In this document: piece by piece, positions 21,843-32,397 of the stretch
How positions within the stretch are numbered: position 1 is the stretch's first letter
Layout of the letters: each line of letters opens with the position of its first letter
The notes under the pieces: generated by a model
Seen by the model: the letters and a program-made list of their open reading frames with translations, nothing else
The model's database searches: none
Told to the model about the DNA's origin: nothing
Translations under genes and position numbers: made by a program
DNA from: Heloderma charlesbogerti
Taxonomy: Eukaryota > Chordata > Lepidosauria > Squamata > Helodermatidae
DNA: 64,000 nucleotides
Direction: 5' to 3'
Assembly: GCA_026122225.1 (NCBI GenBank)
Contig: JANEZZ010002882.1
Coordinates: 806,001 to 870,000, forward strand

Positions 21843-24678
21843 CCCATCCCGGAGGACTGCCTTGGGAGCATTACGGGAAAACAGCGCCTTGGTCTCCGAG
21901 GCAGCCCAGGCCAGCGGGAAGAAGCCCGGCGACGGGGGCTTCGAGGGAAGGGGCCCAGAGGGGGGTGGGAATGTCAGGAGGAACTCGCTGCCGAGGGCGG
22001 GAAGAGCAGAAGCCTGCCAGGCCCAGGAAATCTCCCGGCCCCCCTGGGCGCGGGCAGGGGCTGGCACGGAACGCCTCGGCGCAGGGCTCGGCCCTGGCAC
22101 GCGGAGAGGTCGAGGGGCTTCGAGGGGACCAGGGCTTCAGCGCCGTCTCCGCCATGGACGCGCGGGGAACCGGCCCCCGTTTCTCATATGTGCAACGGGG
22201 GGGGGGGGGCGGCGGCACCGCGCAGCTGAGAGGGCGCCGCCGAGAAAGTCGGCACCCCCCGACCAGCAGCAGAGGGGCAGTCCGAGCGCCGAGGCGAAGA
22301 CCGGAGGCCAGGGGCGATGGCGCATCACGGGGCTTGGGAGGGGCGCGGCGCCCCCTGGCCAGGTCTGGCCGCATCCTCCGCGGCCCCTCCGGGTAGCGCG
22401 CTCTTTCCGCCCTGATGTCCCCGTGCTGCTGGGCGAGCGGGGGGGGGGGCAGCCTGCCTACCCACCCACCAAATAGGTCTTCTGCACTGTGTGTGGGGGG
22501 GGAAGAGTCGAAGGCGCCCCCTTTGAAGACCAGCCCTGGCTTTGGACCGGCTGGATGAGTCCAGCAGAGCAGCCCTCGAGGGGACGCACACGCCTCCCCC
22601 GCCCCCATGCTCCGTAGCTGGGGATGGGACGTACCCCGGGGCTGCCGCATCGAAGAACCGCAAACTCCTTCCCGCCGCAGAATGGGGGGGCCTCTCCGGG
22701 GCGGGGCGCGGCCTGCCTTCAGCGGCTCTCGGCGGCCGGGGGGAGGGCACAGCGGCACGAGCAGCCCGGGCGCCCTGCCCCGAGGCTTGGGGCGAGGCGG
22801 GCTTGGAGCCGAGCGGGGGGCCTCCGGGGGAGCTTGTGGAAGCCAGGGGCCCGCGGGACAGGCGGGTGGGCCGAAGAGGCCCCTCAGCTCGAGGCCGGGG
22901 CTGAGGCTGCCCACCGTTCCGGGGGGGCCCTTCGACCCCTGCCCCCGTCGCGCGCACGCAGGCCCGTCCGCCTCTCCCTACGCGGAAGGGGGCCGCTCGC
23001 CCCCAGGGCTGCGCGCCACCGAAGCGGGGAGCGCCCTAAGCGCGGTGGGTCCGCAGGAGGCCCGGCGAGGACGAGGCGGAGCAGCAGAGCCGCGCCGAGG
23101 TTGCAGCCTGCGCCTGCTCCCACGGGACCCCATCGGACTCCGCGGGACTCTCCTCGGGCAGACCTGCCTCGGACTGGGCCGTGCCACACGCCCAGGAGAT
23201 GCGCCCCCGTCGCCTGCCGCCGCTGCCGCAGGGAGAAGGCCCCGCCGCCGCCCGCCCGCCGCGCCGCGCCGCCCCAGAGTCAGCCCTCTGAGCCCCGTGG
23301 CGTTCGGGGCGCCTCCCGCCTCAGCAGCGGGCGAGGCTGAAAGCCCGAGCCTCCTGGGAGCAAGGCCGCTGCGCCGAGGGCCTCCTGCCGGGTCAGGGTG
23401 CATGAGATGCTGCCGGAGAACGGCCCGGCTTCGGCTGGGGGATGCCCACGGGGAGCGGGACATCACCTTCCCGCGCCCCTGGCAGACAGGCGGAAGGCCG
23501 CCGGAGCAAGGCTCGGGCAGACTGGGCTGGGGTGCCCGGCTGGACTGGCACTGCCTGCCGGGGGCTGCTTTGCTGACGCAGCGCCCCCGCCTCTTTCCCA
23601 GGTCCGCTGCAGGCCTCCCCCTCCCGCGCCCCTCCAGGGCTTGGCTGGACGGGGAGGGTCCCGTGCGATCCGCGCAGCTGCGGCAGCCCGAAGATGTGGC
23701 GGGCGTAACGCCTCCGCCTTGCCTTAAGAGCCCCCCCAAGCCCTGCTCTCAACTGGGGCCGCTCAAGTTATGGCCCGGAAGGGGGCAGAAAGCCCAGCTC
23801 CGCTGCCCCGCCCGCCCCATGCGCAGGGGACCCCGCCGCCCCTCCCGCTCCTGTGGCACTGCTGGCTTTGCAGAGGGGAAGCGCGCGCGCCTCGGCGCAG
23901 CCTGCTGCGACTCAGCCTGCGCCACGCGCACGAGCCCGCCTGGCCTGGCTCCTCTCAGCCGCGTCCGCCCAAGAGGCTGGTCCTCAAGGCTGCCCCCAGC
24001 ACCGTGAGGGATCGCAACCGCGCACCGTCCAGAGCAGCCGCCGAGAGCAGCGCCAACGCGGCGTCGCCCGTGGAGTTGCTGCCCTCTGCTGGGTCCCACG
24101 CGCCGCGGCAGCGAGCCGCAGTTCTCTCCCCGGGTTGGAGGGGCCTTCGCGGTGCTTCCGGAAGAGGCTTTGACGGTGCCGCCGCCCTCCCCGTCCATGG
24201 GAGTTGATGCGGGTCCAGACACAGTGTCTTCGACCCGTGCCCCTCCCGTATTTTCTTTCTACTTCCTCCGACTTTTTCCCTACGGCAGAAAACTCGTTCA
24301 GGAGAAAAAGGCGGGACAGCTGCACAGGGCCGCCACCGGAGCATCTCTAAGTACACCAGCCTAAAATCCCGCCTTTGAAACGGGGCTTTCTACTTCCCTT
24401 TCGCATGCAGGATCAAGACGGCAGTGACACCCGCTTCCTTTCCCCCTCCCCTCTCCCCCTCCTCCCCCTTATCGGAGTCTTCCATATGTTTCATTATGCA
24501 GCCGCTAGATGGCGCTGTGGTCCAGCTTCTCTTTCAGCTTTTCTTTCTTTCCAGGAGGGAACTCCCGCAGAACACAAGTGCTGTAATTTGATAGCTCATT
24601 TTCTGCGATCTATTTAAAAATGGAATAAAAGCTCTGTGTGAAGAAGCCCCCAGAGGCACCCGCAGAAACAAAGCAACT

Positions 24679-24812
24679 GAGGGCACAATCCTATGCATGT
24701 TTACTCAGAAAAAGGCCCTACAGCTCCCAGCATGCCCCAGCCATCATGCTGGAGCATGATGGGAATTGTGGGCCTTTTTCTGTCTAAACATGTATAGGAT
24801 TGCACCTTAAAG
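24679..24812. repeat. Palindromic MITE-like element, 'GCAATCCTATGCA' family (copy 1, intact)
   Basis: Left arm: GGGCACAATCCTATGCATG, then CAGAAAAAGGCCCTACAGCT. Right arm: GGGCCTTTTTCTGTCTAAAC, then ATAGGATTGCACC. The arms are inverted copies of about 60 bp. It serves as the unbroken reference for the split copy at 37621-38706. Confidence 0.8.
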
Positions 24813-24814
24813 TA

Positions 24815-24925
24815 CCCTTCCCCAGCCTGGTGCCCTCCAGATGTGCTAGATGCATTTCCCATCATCCCCAGCTAGCAAGGCCAATGGGAACGATGGGAGT
24901 TGCAGTCTGACACACTGACCACCCT
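24815..24925. repeat. Palindromic MITE-like element, 'ACTCCCAT' family (copy 5)
   Basis: It has CAGCCTGGTGCCCTCCAGAT, TTTCCCATCATCCCCAGC and then GATGGGAGTTGCAGTCTGAC in inverted order. It directly follows the previous palindromic element. Confidence 0.6.
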
Positions 24926-24989
24926 ATTAAACAGTGGGATCCACTCCTTTGTAATGTGCTTAGGCTTATACCGCATGGGGGAATATGGC

Positions 24990-25160
24990 AGAGCTTTAGA
25001 AAAATATGAATGGCCAGAGACAGGGCTCCTCCTCCCTTTCCCTCCTCCCTCCTTCATAACACTAGAGCTTGGGATCCTGCAGTGAAGGTGATTTGTGGTG
25101 GATTTGGATCAGGTGAAAGAAAATACAGCTCTGTACACTGGGGGCTCCTTCACACAGAGG
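24990..25160 (+). mobile_element. CR1 family B fragment (C-terminal coding remnant)
   Basis: The words CCTTCATAACACTAGAGCTT, CTTCACACAG and their spacing match the family B stretch just before and inside the MKLIGG region. It is heavily decayed. Confidence 0.4.
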
Positions 25161-25528
25161 TTTTGGCCTGCTCTTGAGATCACTCACTCATGGATGTTTG
25201 CAGGCGCTTTAGATGACGTCATGAACCTCCAGGTCATCTCCTGCACTAAATGACCTGTATTCCATTTTTAAACAGATCGCAGCTAATGAGCTATCAAATC
25301 ACCCCACTTGTGTTCTGCTTGAGTTCCCTCCGTGAAAAGAGTAAAAGCAGCAAGGAGAGGAGCTACTCCCATGAAACATATAAGACTCTGATAAGGGGGA
25401 GAAGGAGGGGGAGAGGGGAGTGGGGAAAGGAAGCATGTGTCAAGGGAGTCCATCCTGATCCTGCATTTAAAATGGAAGCAGAAAGCCCCACTTTAAATGA
25501 AGATTTTAGGGTGGTGCAGAGATGCTCT
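25161..25528. other. Intergenic sequence with no recognised element
   Basis: Nothing recognised; purine-rich near 25390-25430. Confidence 0.35.
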
Positions 25529-25636
25529 GGGTGACATCCGATGTAAGTCCTACTTGGAGTAGACCCAGTGAAATGAATGGGACCCATTCATTTTAATGGG
25601 TCTGCTCCAGGTAGGTACTTACATTGAATGTCACCC
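25529..25636. repeat. Palindromic element with 53-bp arms, almost no loop
   Basis: GGGTGACATCCGATGTAAGT at the left is mirrored by ACTTACATTGAATGTCACCC at the right, and the arms meet at AATGAATGGG/CCCATTCATT. By eye about 46 of 53 arm positions pair. It matches the AAGTAAGTCCCACTGA palindromic group only loosely. Confidence 0.8.
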
Positions 25637-27254
25637 AATGTGTAAGTAATTTAGCTATTCACAAGATGTGGCGCTGGATGGCCCTCAAGCCTAAGAACCT
25701 CATAATAGTTCTGAAGGGTCAGACCGAGGAAGGTCTGTCTATCTGTGCTAGTGGCCGTCACCCTACCCCAGGGATGGGCTACGTGTGGTCCTCCAGAAGT
25801 GGTTGGACTACAACTCCCATCTTCTCTCATGCTGGCTAGGGCTGAGGGACTTGCAGTAAAATGACCTCTGGAGGGCTCTGCCCTGCGCTACCCTGTGAGT
25901 GAATTCTGTACATTCCCGAAGCCCTGGCTTGGGAATCTGTCAAAGAGGATGAACGGCATGCGTGCCCTGCCAATGGCTGTGAGCCCTTCCTCTGCAGGGG
26001 CAAGTTCGTAAAGCGCTAGATGGTGGTGCTGAGCCCCAGAGAAGAAGGACATGTCTCCGTGCTCTGCTTACCAGCCTCCCGCTGGAGGCCTCAGGATGCT
26101 CCTGGATGCTGGCATCAATTCTGATGTTCGTTCTTCCATTCCCTTATGTAAGAACTGGTCAGAGGCATAGACACGAGGTGGCCATTGGAGCACTGAAATC
26201 CCCGCCCCAGTGCGTCACCACTTGACCAAGGAAGCAGGGAGGCATATTAGGCTGCAGTCATTCAGGTGATCTCCCCCAAATAATGCTGAACTCCCCATGC
26301 TTGCTATTACTTCTGAGGTTGTCCAGAGATTTAAACTGTAATACAGACACCTCCTCTTCTGCTTGGTGACCAAAGGTCACCCATTGGCAAGACTTTGGGT
26401 GAACTAACAGCTCCCTTCTAGTTCTTTTAAGTTCATCTACAAAGGTCAAGCTCCATTTTTTCAAAGGCATGAAGCCCACACCTATGCAGGCTTATTCAGA
26501 AGTAAGTCCCACTGAGGTCAGTGTGGCTTGCTTCGAAGTAAGGATATATAAGATTGCAGCCTGTTTCCCCAAGGAAAAATGAAGCCAAAATGAGGCCAAG
26601 GGGTGCAGACTGGAGGTAGGTCCCTGTCAGTTCTGGGGCATTAGTAAGTAGCCCTTAATCAAGGGAAAAGGTCCTTCCCAGAACTCATTTTCTCTTGCTC
26701 CAAAGAACGCCACTGTGGCTCCAGCAGCAGGAGCACATTAAATCTGGTCAATTAAACTTCATGAGCCACCATGCTGTCAGGAGGGAGGCTGTTGATGCCT
26801 TCCTATGCGTGAGACTGTGCACATGCCACACACACCCCTTTCATGGGGAGCCGAGGGCCTGGCTGTTGTGAACCCAGCAGAGATTGGCTATAGTTGTGGC
26901 AAGGGGGCTGACCCCAAATTCTGCCAGTTTCACCTCTTACAAAGTAGGTGCAAGAATTCCTGTGGCACAATCATGACAGGTCAAATAACCATCAGATGTC
27001 CTGAGTCACTGCTAGGTAAAACCAATGCTAAGACAAGGGATCAAACGGGCTGGCAAGTAGTGGGAAAGCAGCCTTAATGGAGCGTGGGTAGGACTGGGCC
27101 AAAACGTTTTGCAGTGTGGATGTGTTGGTGCATTTCTGCTACCCTGCAAGATTGCATGCTGCTCTGATGCTCCAGACCCACACCCAGAGTCACCAATGCT
27201 GTTTGGGTTGCTTGCTTGTGCACATGAGTTGCCTCTGGGCTGGGGCGCATCTCT
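25637..27254. other. Intergenic sequence with two palindromic elements
   Basis: A copy of the ACTCCCAT palindrome lies at 25775-25880 (GGACTACAACTCCCATCTTC then GACCTCTGGAGGGC). One of the AAGTAAGTCCCACTGA family lies at 26477-26561 (ending GATTGCAGCC). The rest was not recognised. Confidence 0.5.
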
Positions 27255-27600
27255 CTAGGTGGTGAAAATGTATGCCAGAGTTAGACAGCTGGCCCCTGGT
27301 CAATATATTCAGCCAACATTTGATTACTTCAATGCATCAGATGTGTGGTGGCCCTTGAAAAGTTTTCAGAAACATCTGTTGGTTCAGTACATGACAGTGA
27401 GATTGCTGGGAGCCTGCCAGAGTGATCATACCATGCCAGTCCTGAAAGACCTGCACTGACATCCAGTTTGTTTACATGCATAATTCAAGGTGTCCAGGAC
27501 TTACCTATAAAGCCTGAAATGGCCTAGAACCCAGGGAGTTCAGTGGTGTAATTTAGGCTCTGAAGCTGAAGGTCTTACAGCCACCCACTTTAGAAAGCAA
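27255..27600 (+). mobile_element. Decayed L2 LINE 3' fragment
   Basis: Word order matches the L2 C-terminal region at 35.7-36.0 kb: a GCCAG.GTTAGACAGCTGGC block, CAGTCCTGAAAGACCTGCAC, ACATCCAGTTTGTTTACATG, then CTATAAAGCCTGAAATGGCC (the 'YKALHGL' site). No open frame survives. Confidence 0.45.
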
Positions 27601-27723
27601 TGTGTATTCCTCCACTTCCTTCAAAATGTGGTACGCTGCCAGCCCCGCTTGGTTTGGGGCCCCCGCTGCTCTTTCTGCTGAGTGGGGCTGCGGACATCCC
27701 CCCAAAGACCTGCCCGGACGACA

Positions 27724-27763
27724 CCACTGGGGGAGCTCAAGGACCACTGGGGGAGCTCAAGGA
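27724..27763. repeat. 20-bp tandem duplication
   Basis: The unit CCACTGGGGGAGCTCAAGGA is present twice in exact tandem. Confidence 0.9.
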
Positions 27764-28027
27764 CCATCTTCTCTCCTATGAATCTCTGCCTCGCAATCAA
27801 CACCCCCTTCTCTAGATTCTCTCTTCAGTGGGAAGGCGGGAGTCCCCTGTGCGAGGAGCCTCTTTTGTGACGGGACCGTCCCCTGGAGCATCCCCTTCAT
27901 CGTTCTCCTTCAGGCTGCAGGCTACGTCAACCCTGTTCAGTCATACTTGTTTCTCTTTCTTTTAAATGAAAACAACAACGTGACTATGGTTGCTTGCAGA
28001 ATAGCATTTGTACAATGCTAAATAGAG

Positions 28028-28270
28028 CTTGAAGTACTTTGACCACATAATGAGAAGACAGGATACCCTGGAGAAGATGCTGATGCTAGGGAAAGTGGAA
28101 GGCAAAAGGAAGAGGGGCCGACCAAGGGCAAGATGGATGGATGATATTCTGGAGGTGATGGACTCGACCTTGTGGGAGCTGGGGGTGGCGACGGCTGACA
28201 GGAAGCTCTGGCATGGGCTGGTCCATGAAGTCACGAAGAGTCGGAAGCGACTGACCGAATAAACAACAAC
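28028..28270 (+). mobile_element. BovB/RTE LINE 3' end (second lineage, plus strand)
   Basis: The frame encodes KYFDHIMRRQDTLEKMLMLG and GRPRARWMDDILEV and ends KSRKRLTE, the last 77 residues of the RT protein, followed by ATAAACAACAAC. It matches the lineage at 32580-33776 and differs from the lineage at 8846. The rest of the element is absent. Confidence 0.85.
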
Positions 28271-29130
28271 ATGATAGAGCTACCATTATCGAAACAAATG
28301 GCAGATGTCTTACTTGCTGTAAAATCCTGACTGAATTGTTTTGTTCGACTGACGAGAGCTCATGATGGCTTCTTTGATTGTTTAGTGGGTGAAGCACGTA
28401 CTAATGTTGCACGCTTTAGCAGTTGTAGGTGGCTTGGGGGGGTTGTCTCAAGTCAGAGGCTGATATTCCTAAGTGAGGTAGGAACCTGGAAAAACACTCA
28501 TTTAGAATACATTGCACTCTGCCCCCCGCCACCCCTCCAATTCTGGGATCCGACCCACGGACTCTGAAATTTGAACATCTACAGCAATTTTCCAGATCTT
28601 CAAGTTTGAGTTGCATACCCCAGGTAGTTTGAGAGCAATGCAAATTTGGTTTGTTGCTTAATGCTCAGGTTGAGCATCATATGCCTTTCTAGAGATGTAT
28701 GTCGCTTTCACTGCTATGTCAGTGACTTTGCCTTCCAGCAGTTTGAGGGGTTTGGGGAGCATTTCTTCAGTTGGATGGACATTTCACACAGGAGATCGGA
28801 GTGAGCTGGCAAATCTCCCCTTCTGGTGGATTGAGTGTGTTCTGGTGCCACGCTCAGACCATTATCCTCCTCCCACAGCTCAGGATTGACAGCTTGATCC
28901 CTGGCTCAAAGGAGATCCCATCCTCATGTATTTTGGTTTCCTTCCTGCATGCCCAGGGGTAGACATCCAGTGGGTAAGACTCCCAGTGTTGTGGAAAGCG
29001 TCCTGTGTCGATTGTTTAATGGACAGGCGAGGAGCTAATGCCCGAAGCTGCTGTCTTCGACAGGTGATACCAATATCCCTTCCAGCCAAGGTTTCTACTC
29101 ACATCACTGGCGCTTCTGTCTCTGGTTTTT
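28271..29130. other. Intergenic sequence with no recognised element
   Basis: No gene or repeat recognised. A C-rich tract lies at 28521-28540. Confidence 0.35.
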
Positions 29131-29466
29131 GAGGGCCCTCAGGCAAAGTACCTTCAATGGGACCCCTCCCTCTGTGAGTCTGCCTTCTCACTGCCATAGT
29201 CACCAGCTGCATTTGCTCCTTTGCCTCTCATCTCATCCCACCACTTGCTTGCTTGACAGGCAGAGAGCCAGTAAGCATGAAGGCCGCAGCATCTCCTGCT
29301 CCTCCTTCCCACCACCACTGTTATCTGGGCCAAAGTGAGAGGCAGGTGAACAAGTAGGTTGCCATGGGGAAGAGGAGGAGCAACTCCAGGGGGCCCTTGT
29401 CTGTGGGCCCCTGCTGGGGAGTGGGACCTCAGCAGGTGCCCCTCCATGCCACACCATGATGCCAGT
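29131..29466 (-). repeat. Unnamed dispersed repeat U1 (copy 2, minus)
   Basis: The reverse complement aligns with 5286-5615 over its whole length. It reads LSACQASKW and GSEKADSQREG in the frame where copy 1 reads LSACQASRW and GGEKASPQRDG. CpG sites of copy 1 are often TG or CA here, fitting an older or methylated copy. Confidence 0.7.
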
Positions 29467-29649
29467 GCCAATCAGTGGTTTTTATTGGTTTTGTTCTGCT
29501 ACTTCTGTCCTGTATGGTTGATTTTATTGGCATGACTGTTTTATTTTACTATGGCTCCTTCTGGTTGGATCTATTATCATGATATAAGACACCTTGAGGA
29601 TTTGTATAGTGGAAATGTGGAACAGAAATTTTAAGCATCCATTTTAATT

Positions 29650-30080
29650 AACATTGCAGACTCTGTACCAGAAGAATTTAAGTGACTCTTCCCTTTGCTG
29701 GAGATGTCAAAAAGGGAAAGGGACTCTAATGCACATGCGCTGGAGTTGTCCAGTGCTGGAACTGTTTGGGGGGAATGTGACTGAAAAGATCAAATTCACT
29801 CTTCAATCAGATTTTGACATATGAGGCCATACGGTGGTGTTTGGACTCGGGCCGTCAATATGGAGGACTGACACACCACTGCTGGACTGGTTCTTACGGG
29901 TGACCCTAGCGGCTAAAAGATTGGTGCTCCTGGCGTGGAAGGTGAAGCACCCACCCAGGGCTGAAGCATGGTGAGAGGCCAAGTCATCTTCAGCCTCCCG
30001 TGAATTAATATTGTTTCAACACCTGTTGAAAGAGGACAGAGGCCTCCTCATTTGGCAGCCATATGTGGAACTGCTTAATT
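29650..30080 (+). mobile_element. L1-like LINE 3' remnant
   Basis: The plus strand encodes CWRCQKGKGTLMHMRWSCPV followed by an FW motif. This resembles the CW-C...GT--H--W-C zinc-knuckle-like C-terminal region of L1 ORF2. The rest is frameshifted. It is the only L1-type fragment I see here. Confidence 0.6.
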
Positions 30081-30140
30081 AACCACTCTTATTACATTAT
30101 TTTCCCCTTTTGCTTTCCTTTGAATATTATTTTGTCTTTC

Positions 30141-30170
30141 CATCTGGGTTTGTTTGTTTGTTTGTTTGTT
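30141..30170. repeat. (GTTT)n microsatellite
   Basis: About six units of GTTT. Confidence 0.9.
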
Positions 30171-30569
30171 TCCTGAGTTGGTCCTGAGGTGGGATCACTC
30201 AGGTGGTGGGGGTTATTAGAGGGTGGGGGGAGGGAGGGTTGGTAGGGGAAAAGGACTGTGAGAAAAAGAAATGGAAAGTCATGCAACAATGTCCAGGTCT
30301 GTGTCTCCATGACAATGGAAGGAGAAGCAAATGGAGGAGTACCGGATTTTTTTAAAAGGAATCAGCTTTGCTGCATTTGGGTCCATGCAGGGCTCCATGA
30401 GGGAGTGCTCAGCACCAGAAAAAATCACTTCACAGAACATACTTCCTTGTGGGGGTGGGGGGTGGGAGTGAACATCTGACTGGCAGGGGCTGCTCAACCA
30501 ATAAGAAAGGCTTCCCCCTCCCCCCCCTTTCTCCTTTCCCCTGAAAGTCCAGATGCTCCTGCACTTCAG

Positions 30570-30920
30570 GATCAAGCCTCAGTGAGCACAATGGGAGTTA
30601 CGTTTCAGTAGACACATGCATGCTTGTGCTGGGAAAGGGGGTGGGGACAAAGGGATGGGAAACCAGCCCCCTTTCTAACTGCAGGATCTCTGTAATGAAG
30701 GTGTGAAGTAGTTACTTCCCAAGGCAATAAACCAAGCCATGGAGAATCGCAGGTTTGGTAAAGCACTTTACAGGCTTCAGGGAATCACTGCTTTAAACCC
30801 TGTCTTCAGTTCAGGGGGATATCTGTAAATTCTGGTGCGGCCATTCAGAGGGCAAGCCTCATGGAGCACAACGGGAGTTACTTCTGAGGAGACACTAATT
30901 GGTTTGTGCTGGGAAACACC
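30570..30920. repeat. Two direct copies of a 60-bp segment
   Basis: Positions 30575-30630 and 30850-30912 share CCTCA...GAGCACAA, GGGAGTTAC, GAGACAC or TAGACAC, then TTGTGCTGGGAAA, about 270 bp apart in the same orientation. Each resembles half of a short palindromic element. Confidence 0.5.
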
Positions 30921-31450
30921 CCTTGACCAGGGTCAAGGCACAACTCTGGGCAGGGCCAGCATACCTGAGGTCAATGCGGGGGCTGGAACACAGAACTGCC
31001 ATACCGTGAAGAACCCGACTCGAGGAAAAGAATCGGACTTTAAGTAGTCTCAGGAAATCCAGTTTTTCCCTGATAAGCTCAGCTCTAGGATGGCTGCTGG
31101 ATGGCCACAATATCATGTATCCTTAATGACCTCAACACGTAACCAGCTCCGAGTAAATTGCCAGTGGAGACACCCCCCAGGATTTGGGAATGTTTATTCA
31201 TGTTTAATCAGTACAAAGACACGGACTAGCAGTCACTGTTGATTTCTTGATCTGTTGTTCTTTTGTGATATGAAACTAAAAACTAATAAATAATTATTAA
31301 GAAAAAGAATTGCAAACCATGTGGAGAGAGTAGGACAGGAAAAAAAAAAACGTTCTCTGTCTCTCATATACTAGAATGTGGGGTAAACCAACAAAGCCAG
31401 TTGGAAATGCATATCTAACTAAGAGACTCACTAACACATGATTCAGAGAT
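30921..31450. other. Intergenic sequence with no recognised element
   Basis: Nothing recognised. A poly-A run of ten lies at 31340-31349. Confidence 0.35.
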
Positions 31451-31454
31451 GGAC

Positions 31455-31690
31455 ACTAGTTTAGATGGCTTTAAAGGAGGAATTAGTCATGCTCATGGTG
31501 GACAGACCTATCCTGGGCTATTAGCCATAATGGGAAAATGGAACCTTCAGGTTCAAAGGCAGTCTATCTTTGAATAGCAGACATTGGGGACAAAAAACAG
31601 GAGATGATCAGAATTTACAGATATCATGAGCTTCCAGCAACATCTGGCTGGCTGCTGTGGGGCACAAAATGGAGCTGTGATGTTATCCAG
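31455..31690 (+). mobile_element. CR1 family B 3' fragment
   Basis: TAGATGGCTTTAAAGGAGGA matches the end of the coding region ('DGFKRGLD'). GGACAAAAAACAGGAGATGA and ACATCTGGCTGGCTGCTGTG match the 3' UTR of related copies. Confidence 0.55.
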
Positions 31691-32164
31691 CAAGGCGTCT
31701 CCTACGGCCCAATGATTTTTTATGTCCTATTATGTCTCAAGTGCTTTAGCTTTGGATGTCCCTCATTAATTACTTGGCACTCTCATTATTTGTCACATTG
31801 GCAGCAAATGTTCTTCAACAGATACTTGTGTTTTAATTTTAGTGCAGGAATAAATCACAGGTTATAGCATCTCCCCTCCACCCAGACCCACTACCTGGGT
31901 TAATTGAATCAATTCTTTAAATGCCTCCAAGCCTGGTGATGATTTGAGAGTGGGTCAGGGTCTGAAAGCCCCAGCAAATTTATTGACTTTGAGCTGGCTG
32001 CAAAATGATCCCAATGCTGAGTGCAGAGAGAAAAGTGGCGCACCCAATGGTCCTCCTGTCAAAACACTGCTCTGCTACACCTTCCATTGGAAATGATGGC
32101 GCTCCCTTTTCCACGCGACATGGGGCTGCCTGCCACCAAAAGCAGCATCCCCCTTGGCCTGTGA

Positions 32165-32396
32165 ACAGATGAAGCTGCAATCTACTGAGTCAGACCACTG
32201 CTCCATCCATCTAACCCCATACCATCTACTCTGACAGGAAGCAGCTCTCCAAGCTGTCTGGGGAGGGACTCCAGATCCAATGGGGAGCAAATGCTTTGCA
32301 TGCAGACAGCCCCAGGCTTAAAGCCTGGCATCTCTAACAAAAAGGGTCTGGTCACAGGAGGTAGAAAATACCTCTGCCTGAGACGGTGAGAGCCAG
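32165..32396. mobile_element. Two opposed fragments of the 'GCTCAGTGG' tRNA SINE
   Basis: Positions 32165-32280 are a minus-strand tail (GAGTCAGACCACTGCTCCAT, CAGGAAGCAGCTCTCC). Positions 32285-32396 are a plus-strand head and body (ATGCTTTGCATGCAGACAGC, TCTGCCTGAGACGGTGAGAG). They meet back to back. Confidence 0.65.
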
Positions 32397-32397
32397 T

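Larger units (their letters stand above)
21060..24200. promoter_or_regulatory. ALDH1A2: CpG island over and upstream of ALDH1A2 exon 1
   Basis: GC content and CpG frequency are high across about 3.1 kb that includes exon 1 and extends well upstream on the minus strand. Developmental genes such as ALDH1A2 commonly have broad CpG islands. Long open frames on both strands here, including one of 466 codons at 22607-24007, are R/P/G/A-rich and match no protein I know, so they are not annotated as genes. Confidence 0.8.

Noticed and set aside
22607..24007. 466-codon open frame on the plus strand upstream of ALDH1A2
   Set aside because: It lies in a CpG island, is R/P/G/A-rich, overlaps long frames on the other strand and shows no known domain. 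Length is explained by the scarcity of stop codons at high GC.
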